From: Anaeramoeba flamelloides
Lineage: Eukaryota > Metamonada > Anaeramoebidae
Assembly (NCBI GenBank): GCA_027625915.1
Contig: JANTQA010000015.1
Location: 12,733,702-12,797,701 of the forward strand
Direction: 5' to 3'
Length of the DNA stretch: 64,000 bases
Under the pieces are notes generated by a model, which did not search any database, was not told the origin of the DNA, and worked only from the letters and a program-made list of their open reading frames with translations. Of this stretch, positions 1 to 11,359 are shown piece by piece (the stretch's first letter is position 1; each line of letters starts with the position of its first letter). The position numbers were made by a program, and so were the translations under genes.

Positions 1-903
1 TGAAAAATAAAAGAAAAATCTGATAACTACAATAGTAAACTTACTTTTAATACAATTTTCAGAAATGAATTATTGTTTTTAAAAAGTGAGATCATTTTTT
101 CTCATTTTTGAAAAGTTCAAAGTTCAACATATTTCTGAATTATTTATAAAAAATTATTTACTTTGATTGATGATCGAAATCTTATTGTCTGTAAATGAAG
201 TGTACAATAATACACTTTAAAAATGAAACCACGAAGTTCAAGAATATTTCAGTTTAAAAAATCTACTTAATTTCAAAAAATATACAATAATTATTTTAAA
301 CTTGTAAAAAAAAAATATTTTTTGATTTCAAGGAACAGTTCAAATCAATTTTATCTCAAAGATTTGAATTAAAAAAATCTGAGAAAAAGAACCAAACCCA
401 TAAATTAAAAATTCTCCCAAAATACCTTTTTTAAAACCTGGAAAATTCAACTTTAAATTTAGAGCAATTCTTTTTAATTTGATTATTTATATTTAATAAT
501 TAATAAACCCAATCTTAATTCTTTCAGTAAGTTATTAACAACCCAAAGATTAAATATATCAAATAGACTTTAGATTTATTTCTCAATTTTTCAAAGATTT
601 TCAAAAAATAAAACAAATAAAACCAATTCAAATAAATAATTCTAATAAAAAAAAATAATAAGATATTATCAAATAACTGATTTTAATATCCAAACATTTC
701 CTTGTATATACTCTTAATATTTGAAAAAGGATATTGACTAGTTTTTTAAATTTTAAGAAATTTAATCAATATTTATGAATAAAAATAAATGTTTAAATTT
801 TTTTAGATCTTTAAGGATACAATATTTGATTTATTTTTATTGTATTTTTAAAATAAGAGTAAAGTCTCAAGGTTACTTGTTCATACAGATTCTCTGAAAT
901 TAC
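1..903. other. AT-rich DNA without a recognisable gene
   Basis: No reading frame with recognisable protein character was found on either strand. The sequence is A/T homopolymer-rich and typical of the intergenic DNA elsewhere in the window. Confidence 0.6.
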
Positions 904-905
904 TA

Positions 906-1102
906 CAGTCAGTTTCACTTTTAAGGCACAAACTTTCTACGAAATTTAAGGCACAAAAAAATCTCAAATTAAGGCACAAGATTTCGAATTTTTTTTTTTA
1001 CAAATGATTTTTACTAGAATTTGAATTTTGTGCTTTAATTTGAGATTTTTATTGTGCCTTAAAATTCGTTGGAAGTTTGTGCCTTAAAAGTGAAACTGAC
1101 TG
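906..1102. mobile_element. CAGTCAG MITE, copy 1
   Basis: This is a 197-bp near-perfect palindrome that starts CAGTCAGTTTCACTT and ends with its reverse complement. TA is present on both sides (904-905 and 1103-1104). Both arms carry the phrase AAGGCACAA several times. The CAG ends and TA target duplication are those of Tc1/mariner-type MITEs. It has no coding capacity. Five more copies lie in the window. Confidence 0.9.
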
Positions 1103-1571
1103 TAGAAGTGAGATTTATTCAAAATTAAATTTTTTTGCAAATTTTTTTTTTTCTAATTTGATCCAAAAACCCAACAAAAAAAGGATCTTGATCTTTTGAC
1201 TGAAAATTTGATTAAAAAAATGAAATTTTCTAAAAATGATTATTCATTTCTCTAAAGTTGACAAATCAAGTTGCACATCGGGTTTAATTGTATCCTTATG
1301 TAAATAATTACTCTATTGACTTTGGTAAAAAAAATAAATATAAGTTACTAGTCCCTTTAAAGAAATACATCGAAAATAACAAATTCTAAAAAAGCTTCAT
1401 TTTTAAATCTTAAACATTCAAAAAAATTCGAATTTCAAAAATTTGTAGAATATAGTCTACGACAAAAAAAATTTCTCACAAACGTTATCAATACAAAATC
1501 ATACATTATATGTTGAAAATTTTCAATTTGTATTTTTAATTTTCAAAGTCGTATCATTTTCGAAACAAGTT

Positions 1572-2153
1572 TCAAATGTTGAATTCCCCACCATTTTCTA
1601 GGATTTTAGGAATGATTTTGTCAAGGTGTTTAATCTGTGCTCTAATTTTTTTTGTGGAAATTTTTTTTCCAATTTTTTTTTGATTGAATTTTTCAGTTCT
1701 TCTTGGGTTTCGGCAGATTCTTCTTCGATCATGTTTTTTTAAATCATTCCATATCTTTTCAATTGGATTCAAATCGGGTGATTTGGTAAGGAAAGACACT
1801 AATTTAATTGAATTTTCTTTGAACCAATTCATTGAAAGTTTTGATTTATGAATGGGTGCATTGTCCTGAAGAAATTCAAAATCATCGCCGTCATATTTAT
1901 TTTTAATAAAAGGAAGTAATGCTTGTTCAAGTATTCGAGTATAAATTTCTGAATTCATTAGTGATTTTGAATTTTTGCAAAAATCTTTTGAAAAAACAAT
2001 TTCAGTTTTTCCCTTCCAAGAAATTCCAGCCCAAATCATAACTGAAATTCTTTTATTATCCATTTCTTTTGGGGGTCTTTTCTGGCCTTTTTTGATATAA
2101 ACATAAGATGTATTTCGAAATAACTCTATTTTTGATTCATCGCCAAAATTCAC
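1572..2153 (-). pseudogene. Tc1/mariner DDE transposase, catalytic part
   Basis: This 193-residue reading carries the transposase catalytic core. The motif FGDES near the start holds the first Asp, QDNAPIH near residue 95 the second, and SPDLNPIEKIWNDLKK the third acidic residue, so the metal-binding triad is present. The region between the second and third motifs has the usual Tc1 spacing. The upstream part of the protein lies in other frames (2160-2587), so the gene is broken. The product would have cut and joined the transposon ends in the nucleus. The start given is only where the open frame begins. Confidence 0.85.
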
Positions 2154-2159
2154 CCTTTT

Positions 2160-2587
2160 CCAGTTCTAATTGTAGTGGAGTCTACAATGCATCTTTTTTT
2201 TCCTTATCTTTTTGCAAAAGTTTTGGAATTTTGATGGGTTGAACGCAATTATAAACATTATTTTTTCGATATCTTTGTATAGTTCTTATAGATAAAGATA
2301 CATTGAGTTTTTTTTTGATCTAAGGTTTCAATTTTATTGAACTTTTCTCACGATTTTCATTGAATATTTCTTCCTGTTTTTGGAGTTGTTCATTATTTAA
2401 CAAACTTTTTAGACCACTACCTTCTTTCCATATATGTGATCCTAGAAGGGATTTTTTCTCCCAGTTTCGAATAGTTTTTGTTGTAATATTATTGTTTTTT
2501 GCTAGTTTTTTAATGGGTATACCTTCTTTCAATTTTAACAGAATTTGGTATTTTGTTTCAAGTGAGGTTTTTTTTTTTTGTTCATTT
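2160..2587 (-). pseudogene. Tc1/mariner transposase, N-terminal DNA-binding part
   Basis: The minus strand from 2532 to 2320 reads as a helix-turn-helix (IKKLAKNNNITTKTIRNWEKK), the paired-like end-binding domain of Tc1 transposases. The same frame stays open upstream and would reach an ATG at 2587 if the poly-A run just after it were one base longer, so the start is lost to a one-base homopolymer change. Between 2320 and 2154 a second HTH-like stretch (SIRTIQRYRKNN) sits in another frame, and at least one further shift joins it to the catalytic part. Confidence 0.7.
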
Positions 2588-2807
2588 TATAAATAAATTT
2601 ATTGTAAATGAAAGTCTAATATTGAATAAAAAAATAAAAAAATAAAAATGACAAATATCATAGTTTCAATTTTTCAAAAAAAAAATCATTGAAAATGACA
2701 GATCAAAAAAAATAATTGATGGTTTGAGGGAATTTTTTTTTGTCGTAGACTATATATAAAAAAAATATAAAAATTGAAAAAAAAAACAAAAAAAGTTTGA
2801 TCTTTAA

Positions 2808-4177
2808 GGGAGTAGCCACAGTAAAGGAAAATTTTTCACTTTTTTGAAATTTTGAAGAGGATCAGAAAATAACATTTTTTACTTTGGTTGTAACTCATTG
2901 ATTTTTATTATTTAAAGTACTTCATTCATTAGATTTTTTAAATTTTTTTTTCAAAGTCTCAAAGAAATTTCCACAATAGAATGGCGAGTTGAATTGCTTA
3001 AAATAGTCTTTCGAATGTTGAATGATTTATCTTTTATCCTTATCTCAACATTCTATTTTGGCATTTATTTTTTCCAGTTTTTATTATTTCATCATTTTTG
3101 ATTTTTTTTAATCAGGACAATAAAAAACAATTCGAAAGATTTTTTTATCAGTGACATTTGGGATTAATGGATTTAGTTTAAAAAGAACAACAACATTATA
3201 ATCGAGAGAATCACAAAAGGAAAGATACAAATGGTACTTAAATAGCTAGAAGGATACCAAAAAATAATAATTATCCCAAAACATTACTTGTTAGGATTTT
3301 AAATTGTTGGATTTTGTGGAATTGGGGAAGTGAATATGATTATATATAAAAAATTTTAAGCCACTAAATAACTATAAGTTTTATTCTAAGAATCTAAAAT
3401 TATCTACTCCCAAAAAAAAACTAAACCCCATTCCAAAAATTTGGACACATCAGAAAATCAAATATAGGAAAACAAAAACCCAATTTATTATTTTTTTCCA
3501 AACGTAATATAAAATCACATTTAAGTAACATAATATCAATGCTTTTATAAGTAATCATTTTCATCCAAACAAAAGAAAACAATATAAAACAAAAAAAAAA
3601 TAAAAACCAGTGTGTTAGCTAAATAAGGAAACGAGATGAAATGAAACAATCTGAACAAAAAATGCATTGATAAATTTGCTAAAATCACACCAACAATTGT
3701 TGATCAATCAAATGATAAGATACCAATTGTATGTAAATTTTCAATTTAGCAAACTCAACAGTAACCTTCTATCAACCATCGAAAAAAAAATCCCAGATCT
3801 AACGAAACAGATTTCATAACTCGAAAAAGGGAAATGAAAACAAAATCAAAAAAGACAAAAAATGAAAATAGTTTGTTAAATCAAATAATTTCCAAATTGA
3901 ATGTAAATCATGGTATTGTTATTCTTTCGACTGTTTAAACTGTGCCCAAATTTTTGGAATTAAGTTTATTTGAATAAAAAAAAAAAAAATTCAAAAAACT
4001 ATTTTATCAATATTATTTCTCTTTTTTTTTTGAGTTTAAATATTACTAAAAAAAAAATATCAAATAATTTTTTTAAAGAAAATTTTTAGAGAATCTACGA
4101 TCACACACCACTAAAATAAAATACTCTTATCTCATCTCTCTCAAATTTTTATCATGTCTTATGGTGTAGCTACTCCC
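2808..4177. mobile_element. TTAA-flanked element, GGGAGTAGC family
   Basis: This 1370-bp element starts GGGAGTAGCCACAG and ends with the reverse complement of GGGAGTAGCTACACC. TTAA is duplicated on both sides (2804-2807 and 4178-4181). No transposase was recognised inside, so it is probably non-autonomous. TTAA target duplication is known for piggyBac-type elements. Its internal part (about 3400-3970) resembles 13745-14310 and 29120-29340. The right TTAA overlaps the TAA stop codon of the neighbouring minus-strand gene. Confidence 0.8.
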
Positions 4178-5218
4178 TTAAATAATATCTTCAATTGAGC
4201 TAATTGATCTAAAAAATTGGTCAACAAATTGGAAAGCTCTTTTTACAACATTGTTTCCCCAATAATTGGGGTCTTTTTCAAATTTTTTCTCGGCTTCAAA
4301 TAAGAGATGCTCCATTGAACACTCATTACAATAAATGGACTTGCCACAAACACAGCCTTGATCTTCTTTAACGAAAGCGGGGCATTTGTTACATTGGGTT
4401 TCTTTGATGACATTCTTTTTTGAAAGCCAATAATGATAAGAAAGTGATTTAAAATAAAGATAGAGTGTCATTTTGAGTGCAAATCTTTTCTTGTTTGATG
4501 AGGAAAGCTTTGATGCTTCTAGTTCTTTGATTATCAATTTTTTCATTTCGTCATAATTCGAAATTGATTGTAAAGCATGAATAAGGTGATCTCTTGATTG
4601 GTGAAAATGGTCATCATTAAATTCAAGATTGGAATCTTCGTTTCCAACACTTCCCTTGGATTTCTTCCTCTGGTTTGGATGAGATTCTAGATCTATCGCT
4701 TGATTTTCAAGATCTCTTTTTCTTTTTGCTGCAAGATCATTATAACAAACACGAAAGACATAACACAAACAAAGAAAAACGAACAGAGACAAAAATACTA
4801 AGCCAAACACAACATAAAGATATAATGGTAGTGGTTTGTTGTTGTTGTCTTCAAAATATATTTTATACTTCAATAGAAGGATTGTTGGTATATACCAGAC
4901 AAAGAAAAGGATCCAAAAAATAAGAATAAAAAAATAAAAATGATCCACTTTTTCTTTTCTTAAGGTCCTTTTGTTATATATTTTCTCTTGTGTTAGGGCA
5001 CAACCAAAGAGAACCATAAAATAACAACCAAAAATATTCACTAAAATTACATATCGACTTTTGATTTCTTTGTCATATTTAATACTCAATAAAATCAATA
5101 AGGCACCTAAACCCACAATAATAAATGGCAAGACAAATTTTCTTACAAACCTAATTCTTTTTTTATGTTTGGTTCCAAAATTTTGAAATCTTTCAACTGT
5201 TTGAGACAGGAAACCCAT
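4178..5218 (-). CDS. four-helix membrane protein with Cys-rich tail
   Basis: This is an intact 346-residue frame from ATG to TAA with no intron. Four hydrophobic segments lie at about residues 28-46, 56-76, 94-116 and 133-155, preceded by a basic N-terminus. A charged linker (about 156-215) with KRKRDLE and NQRKKSK follows, then an all-helical-looking domain and a Cys cluster at 276-300 (CNKC, then CVC, then CNEC) that could bind zinc like a B-box or RING remnant. The tail is probably cytoplasmic. I do not recognise the family and assign no function. The stop codon lies inside the TTAA target site of the downstream transposon, and another TTAA element ends 265 bp upstream of the start, so the gene has survived between two insertions. 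Confidence 0.85.
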   Translation of the reverse strand: MGFLSQTVERFQNFGTKHKKRIRFVRKFVLPFIIVGLGALLILLSIKYDKEIKSRYVILVNIFGCYFMVLFGCALTQEKIYNKRTLRKEKVDHFYFFILIFWILFFVWYIPTILLLKYKIYFEDNNNKPLPLYLYVVFGLVFLSLFVFLCLCYVFRVCYNDLAAKRKRDLENQAIDLESHPNQRKKSKGSVGNEDSNLEFNDDHFHQSRDHLIHALQSISNYDEMKKLIIKELEASKLSSSNKKRFALKMTLYLYFKSLSYHYWLSKKNVIKETQCNKCPAFVKEDQGCVCGKSIYCNECSMEHLLFEAEKKFEKDPNYWGNNVVKRAFQFVDQFFRSISSIEDII

Positions 5219-5482
5219 TTTTTTGGTTTTGTTTGTTTTGTTTTTTTTTATATTTTTTTTGTTCTAAAATGAAAAAGAAAAATGAAAAGGATAAAAGAAA
5301 AAAGAAAAATGAAAAAAGAGTAAGGAATGGGAAAAAAGAGTAAGTTTAGGCTTTTGAAACAAAAACTTGAGGTTAATTTGAAAAAAAATGACTGTTGTTT
5401 TTTGGAGAAAATAGTTTCAATGAAATCATACAATCCAATTTATTTTTAAAAAAGTTAAACACTTTTAATTTTGATAACTTAA

Positions 5483-5998
5483 GGACTACGTTTTTAGGTG
5501 AAAACAGTGAAATAATGTATAAAATCACCCTTGGATAAGTTATGTAATCCAAGTAATCTTTGTCCAACGAGAATTTCTTTTCGAAAAAATGTAAAATTTT
5601 CACAATTTCAACAATTTTCATAATTTTTAGCTTGTTAGATCATGCAAAATTTTGATTTTAATATTTTAGAATTTCCATTTCAACTTTCGGAACTCACACT
5701 ATTTTCTAGAGCTGTTCTAAATAGCTTTTAAATTTACTTTTACAAGTTTGAAATATTCCAAAATTTGAAATGCACTTGAAAATCCCCAAAGTCAATTTTT
5801 TGCAATTATTTTTTTTGTTATTTACAATTTTCCTTTTCGTTGAAAAACAAAGAAAAATAGTCTATATGAAAAGGTAAAGATGACAAAAAATGTTTTTTTT
5901 TTTTTTTTGTCCAATTTCTTCGGTGTGAAAATTTTTTTTGAGAAGCGAAAGTGAAATAACACAATTAATCAAACCCCCCAAGTGTGGGAACGTAGTCC
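5483..5998. mobile_element. TTAA-flanked MITE, GGACTACG family, copy 1
   Basis: This 516-bp element begins GGACTACGTTTTTAGG and ends CGTAGTCC, with TTAA on both sides (5479-5482 and 5999-6002). It is nearly identical over its whole length to 22557-23074. It encodes no protein. The close match between the two copies suggests recent movement. Confidence 0.9.
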
Positions 5999-6831
5999 TT
6001 AAGAATATGAAAATTAATTGAGAAAAAAGATTTGAATTGCAATTCTCTAATTCCTCAATTGAGAAAGTTCTTTAAATCCGCCAACAAAACTTAACGCAAT
6101 CTAAAATTTTCTCAAATCTTAAGGAATTAGTCTGTATTAAATTTTTTTACCTAAATTTAATAGAGATTGAGAAAATTAATTGCCAATTACTGAAATTTGA
6201 AAGACCCTGTTAATTTTGATATTAAACTTATTTCTAGATAAGTAATCCTTATTTAGAAATTGGTCAAGAATTAAAATAATAGAGACGAGTCCCTTAATAG
6301 GTATTTTTTTCAATTTTATTGATTTTACTGTTTGTTCTATGAATTTTTGATGGGAATAATTTTCACTGTATTTTCCAGATTTTCGATTTTTCAAGAATGT
6401 GGGTTGTTAACTGAAATGTGTGTTAAAAAAACTAAAAAACATTTCCCAATTGAACATTTATGAAATACAAGGTTTTCTTTTGTGATTATTATTAAAAATT
6501 TTTGTTCGTATTAAATTGCAAAAGTTATTGAAATTAAAAAAGCTTAAAAAAGTTAGCTGATAACTAACAAAGAAAAAATAATAACTTTTTCGTATTTGAG
6601 AGTTCTTTATCTCTTATTTTTTTGAATTTAAGATACTTGCAAGTTTAACCATTTTATTTTTTTTTCTTTTTCAGTTAACCTCAAAAGAAATTTTTTAATT
6701 TCTAAAAAAATACTTTTCTATTTTTGAAAATTCAATTTTAAGACAAAGGAGAAAAATTGGAAACCAAATTTCAATTTTTTTGGGTTACTTGGGATTTAAA
6801 AGACAAATATAAAAATATGAAAAATTATTTT
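5999..6831. other. non-coding DNA
   Basis: No gene or repeat boundary was recognised. The short open frames show no family signature or plausible composition. Confidence 0.5.
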
Positions 6832-6835
6832 TTAA

Positions 6836-7030
6836 GGACTACGTTTGTAATTCATCAATTTGTCTCAACACCTTGTGTTCCAATCTCATTTAAAATGGAA
6901 AGGAATGATCTTGGAAATATTCTCCAATTTGTATCAAAAAATCATTTTATGTGTCATATTTTAATTGAAAAATGAAAAAGAAATTTTGAGATACGTGAAC
7001 TCGGACACCTTGTTATGGATCGTACAAATA
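6836..7030 (+). mobile_element. end of a degraded TTAA element, GGACTACG family
   Basis: TTAA at 6832-6835 is followed by GGACTACGTTTGTAATTCAT. The next roughly 190 bp match, in reverse complement, the right end of the 23132-24291 element (shared phrases ATTTTGAGATACGTGAACTC and ATTCTCCAATTTG). The other end was not found, so this is a truncated or rearranged copy. Confidence 0.7.
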
Positions 7031-7504
7031 GAATTTTTGAAAAATAATCTGGATTTTTCAGCATTTAAAAACACATTCTCAATAAACAAATTTAAAGCTA
7101 AATGATCGTATTGTCAATGATTTTTGATCATCGAGTTACTTTGAATTTTGACATTATATCCACAAATAATTAATCCGTTCCATTTTTACTGTGAAAATTT
7201 ATTAAACATAAAAAATGGTTATCTATTTATAAAATTGTGTTTTTTTGAAAAAATAAATTTAATTTTGATCATATAAGAACAAAATTTCAACTTCTCTTCC
7301 TTCATTCGAGTTTTTTTTTGTAAAAACAAAAAACAAGAATTAAATTTTCCTAAGAATTAAAATCACAGAAATCACAGAAACCCTGGAAATTTGATTGTAT
7401 TTTTGAATCTATTGTTTTTAAATTAATAAAAAGCTGAGATTATTACAATTTTGGAAATTGAAGATATACTTTAATACAAGTTATTTCAATGAATTTGTTT
7501 GTCA

Positions 7505-7995
7505 ATTCCCTTAAGAAAAAAATGGATAACTAATTTTTAATCTTCTATTCTCAATTTTATGTTTTATGATGAACTGTAACCCCCTTTACAATTTGTTGTT
7601 CAAAATAAAATATCATAATAGAAAATCAATTCCAAGGTCTTATAAATTTTCACTGTAGGGCTGGAACGTTGTACCTATTTTAGAAAGGGATTGTGATTTG
7701 AGTTTTATATTTCTTGGTTCTTTTTGTTTTTCCTTGATTTAAATCTCCCATACATGTCTAGGAGGAGAGTATCTCCTGGAATTAAGAGTTGAATTACATA
7801 ATCCAGGACTAAGGTACTTTACAATTGGTAAAGATTTTTTGATAAAATTTTTTTTGTATGGATTGTTTTCTCTCAAAACACAATTAGTTGTATCAAGAGT
7901 AATTGGGTTGAGGTTTTGTGGGTAAAGGGTTTTGAAGAATTTTACATAAGAAGGATCTTTTGGGAGAAATTAAGTTTGGGAAAATTATTTCAGTT
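7505..7995 (+). repeat. old dispersed repeat, copy 1
   Basis: This region aligns by eye with 29725-30240 in the same order. Shared phrases include AATGGATAACT, the ATGATGAACT/AGGATGAACT region, AGAAAATCAA, GGTTGTGATTT against GGATTGTGATTT, and GAAAGGATCTTTTGG against GAAGGATCTTTTGGG. Part of it also resembles the reverse complement of 23640-23830. It may be an internal part of a once-coding mobile element. No protein family was recognised. Confidence 0.5.
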
Positions 7996-9185
7996 TTTTT
8001 TTTTTTTTTAATAAATATGTACCTACGACCCAACAAAGACTAAAAAAGGAAACCTGATCAAATACCTTCCATTAAAAAAATTAAAAAAAATAAATGAAAA
8101 AATAAAAATTAACAAATTTCCTTTTAAACTTTTTCTTGAAAACATTTTTTGTCAAAATAATTGAATTCAAACTTGAAATTATGTATATTTTTATATACAT
8201 CATCTTATTTTAACTCATTTACTAAAACTAATTCTAAATTATAGGAATTTTTAATTTCACAAAAGGGACTAATTTGGTCCATTGAAATATTTTTTTTATT
8301 TTTAAATATTAAAATTAAAAAAAAAGATATTAAAAAAGATAAACTGATGGAAAAAAATTAACATTTAATATTTTAACTTATTCTTTGATTTCATAATTTT
8401 CTCAAGCTCCATTTTTCATAAAAAAATAAAAAATTGTAAAGTAATTTCAAAAAATATTTTCGATATTCGAAAGTTAAGATTATTTTGATTCTAAAAAAAT
8501 TTATCACATTGGTTAATAGAGTTAAGTTATACAGCTAGATTTAGAAAAAATATTAATCAGAAAAAAAATAGTGCTTTTTAATATTAAGGACAAATAAACA
8601 ACTGGAAAATTTTGCATTATTTTTTAGTTTTGAAAGTAAATTTCAAGTCCAGTGTATTCTACTGATAGAATGAAATAGATTTTGTAGTAGATCAATTCTC
8701 TATTCTAAGCTTATTTGAAAAATAGTTAAGAAATGTTGAAAATTTATATAATATTTAAAACATGTTTTGTCTATATGTTTTTAGCTACAATTTCGTTAAT
8801 TTTTATTTTTTTCTATTTTTTCCCTCGTTGAATTTCCTTTTTAATTGGAAGAAGAGTTACTAAGGAGAAAAATCAAGTGGCTAAATACTAATACTCAAAG
8901 GACAGAAACTAGTTGGTATGGGTAACTTGAAAATAAAAAGAAAAGACAAAAAAAAAAACTGGAACGATCAAAAAAGATTGAATCAAAGAGAAAAAACATG
9001 GCAGCTACTAAACAACTACCCATCAACATAGCATTCACGGTTTCTTAGAAATAATTAAATGACAAAATTTTAAATAAAAGGATCGTGTCTGTTTTAATGA
9101 GTGTTCTTGATTAAAATGGACAGTTGGTTTTTTTTTTTTGATTTTTTATCAACTGTCAAAAAAAATTTTATTTTTTTTTGTTTTC
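7996..9185. other. non-coding AT-rich DNA
   Basis: The stretch holds only A/T homopolymers and short imperfect repeats. Nothing was recognised on either strand. Confidence 0.5.
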
Positions 9186-9189
9186 TAAC

Positions 9190-9369
9190 TTGCTTTTTTT
9201 TTTTTTCTTTTTAATTTTTCTTTTTGTTTTTTCAACCAATAAAAAATTGGAACTTGCTGGATTCCAAAATATTTTTTTATATCTTTATCATCTAAATTAC
9301 TAATTTACCCATAGTAATCAGAGCTGTAAGAGGATTTTTGATCACTCCCTTCAACCTATAAAAAAAAAA
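9190..9369 (+). repeat. short A-tailed repeat (SINE-like), copy 1
   Basis: The roughly 180-bp sequence ends CTCCCTTCAACCTATAAAAA and matches 50705-50993 (shared AATTGGAACTTGC, CTAAATTACTAATTT, TAGTAATCAG and CTGTAAGAGGAT). The tail CTCCCTT followed by A-runs resembles the 3' end of LINE B, which would suit a short element moved by that LINE. No clear pol III boxes were seen. Confidence 0.45.
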
Positions 9370-9844
9370 TATTTAAGTATTTATTTAGATCAAATTTCAC
9401 ATATTGTTTATAATAGAGAAAAATATAACAACTGTAAACAATTATTCAATAACAATTCTCTAAATAATAGTTTAAAAATTAGATTATTTAAATCTTTTAT
9501 ATTAAGTCAAATTGATATATGGTTTTGAAGTTTAGAATTATCAGAGAAAGAAAATAAATTATTTATTTTCTTGAATTAATTCATGTATTAATGTAATATG
9601 CAAAACACATAGAAAAACACCGATTATTATTTAGAAAACAGATTTTAAAATCGAAAATATGTTAATTTAAGTAAATAAAAAGAAATTTAAATCCAAAATC
9701 AAATAATTTATCTCTTCCTTATTTGGAAAAAATAATAAAATTTAACCAAAGAATAAATAATAAAATCAATTGATATCAAAAGATATAATCAAACTAAAAA
9801 AGTTATATACAAATACATATATAATGAGTTGTTGATTTTTACAA

Positions 9845-10473
9845 GTTGGAAGTGTCATTAGTTTTTTTTTTTTTTTTTTTTTTTAATTATGGAAATAAAA
9901 AGAAAATTTTAGAACTTTTCAGTTGATTTCTTGAATTACAAAAAAAAACTCAGTTAACTTTTTTCCAGGATTTAAAGGAATTCTGTAAATGTTTGATTTT
10001 ACTCAAATTTTTTAAATTCTGGAAAAGATAAGCACTTTAGGTTTTTTTGAATTTTCTATTTATTTTGAAAATCAAACACTTTAAGTTAGGTTTTATTGTG
10101 TTTTCTGTTTATCTTTGAAGCGTTCTAGGTTTTTTTGAAGTTTTCTATTTTATTTCGAAAATATATAGATTTTCGTTAGGTTTTTTTTGTATTTTACTAT
10201 TTTATTTGTGAACTTTTCTAGGTTTTTTTGATTTTTTTCTATTTTACTATTGAAGTGTTCTAGGTTTTTTTTACTTTTTGAAATAAACAGAAAATTTATT
10301 AAAATTTTCTGTTTATTCCAAAAAAATAGAAGTAAAAAAAAAACCTAACGAAAATCTATTGATCTTCTAAATAAATAGAAAACTCAAAGAAACCTGACGA
10401 AAATCTATAGATTTTCAAAATAAAACAGAAAACCTCAAGAAAACCTAGCTATTTGTGGTCACTTGATGGTACT
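9845..10473. mobile_element. foldback element F1
   Basis: The region is built of complementary arms. The left half repeats AGGTTTTTTT..TTTTCTATTTTATTT and the right half repeats the complement (AAATAGAAAAC..AAACCT). A small palindromic core at about 9966-10027 is bounded by TTTCCAGGATTTAAA and AAATTCTGGAAAA. The outer ends resemble GTCAAGTGATTAGG and its complement. It lies inside LINE D. A relative at 17664-17940 plus 22198-22222 carries LINE A in its core. Confidence 0.65.
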
Positions 10474-10549
10474 TGACCACACTCCACAAAAATATTTTCA
10501 AATAATTAAATAAAAATCAAAATTATTTTTTTAAAACTCAAAAATATAA

Positions 10550-10895
10550 AATTTATCCCTCAAGCTCAACAATTCTAAAATTCAGAAAATTCCTTAACTG
10601 CTTAAATAGATATTACTATGAAATTAATAAAAATTCTAATAATTTTTTTCATTTATGTTTAAAGTATAAACAGAAGGAAATTATAGAAAATATTGATCAT
10701 TTTTTATGGGTATGTACTTTTTCTGAAAAAGATAGATTAATTTTTCATAACAAATTAAAAGAAATAAATTTTAATGAAATAATTTTAAACCAAAATATTT
10801 TGAAATTTTTTTCATTAATTAATAATTGTGAAATCTATAATTTTGTGCTTAAATTTCTGAAAGGAAATTTAAGTCTATGGGCAACTAGAGTGTAA
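10550..10895 (+). pseudogene. LINE ORF2 C-terminal zinc-finger domain fragment (LINE D)
   Basis: The plus strand reads SSSTILKFR, then LNRYYYEINKNS, then the hallmark IIENIDHFLWVC and the ending KFLKGNL. This is almost the same as the C-terminus of LINE A at 17981-18412. In intact copies the domain has a Cys-x2-Cys...His...Cys pattern like the zinc finger after LINE reverse transcriptases (zf-RVT). Here the first Cys pair is partly lost (FFHLCLK). It is a relic with no function. Confidence 0.75.
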
Positions 10896-10924
10896 TTTAA
10901 ACTTCTTCAATAATAAAAAAAAAA

Positions 10925-11359
10925 CAAAGATTTTTTTTTTAGTCAATAAAAACAAAAAAAAAAAAAACTAATTTTCCCAAGAATTTTTTTTTTTTTTTTT
11001 TTTCAGAAATTTAAAAATTTTCAAAATCAATAGAAAACTCTTGAAAAAAATGATGAACAAGGATAATTTTAATTTTGTTTATTTAAAGAAATTTATTTGA
11101 TTTATTATTGTTTTTAGGTTTTTTTTTTAATTTTCGATTTTTTATAAATATGTTCGAATATTTATTATTTGATTAACTAAAAGAAATGAAAAAATTCTTT
11201 CAAAAGTTTCTAAAAATCTTAAGTTATATAAAATGTAGAATAATTATAAATAATAAAAATAGAAATTAATGACTAATTTATTAAATTGGGAAAGAAAAAA
11301 AGATTTGAATCTTAAAAGGATTTTATACTAAATTAGAATAATGAATTTGTTTGATAAAA
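10925..11359. other. AT-rich DNA downstream of the RCC1-BTB gene
   Basis: No gene was recognised. The part nearest 11360 would hold the 3' untranslated region of the minus-strand gene. Confidence 0.5.

Larger units (their letters stand above)
1451..2754 (-). mobile_element. Tc1/mariner-type DNA transposon, decayed
   Basis: The element is about 1.3 kb and is bounded by inverted repeats that begin TATAGTCTACGACAAAAA at 1451 and end with the reverse complement at 2754. The similarity continues imperfectly for about 30 bp, and the ends sit in a TA context. It encodes one transposase on the minus strand, now in several frames. Size, TA target and DDE transposase agree with Tc1/mariner. No second copy was found here. 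Confidence 0.88.
9368..10924 (+). mobile_element. LINE D: 5'-truncated LINE 3' fragment, split by a foldback element
   Basis: From 9368 the plus strand reads YLSIYLDQISHIVYN and then RLFKSFILSQ, matching the thumb region of the LINE reverse transcriptases here. From about 10500 it resumes with the C-terminal domain and ends in poly(A) at 10914-10924. The foldback element 9845-10473 interrupts it. Everything upstream of the thumb is missing. It has several stops and shifts and is old. It is closest to LINE A. Confidence 0.8.
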
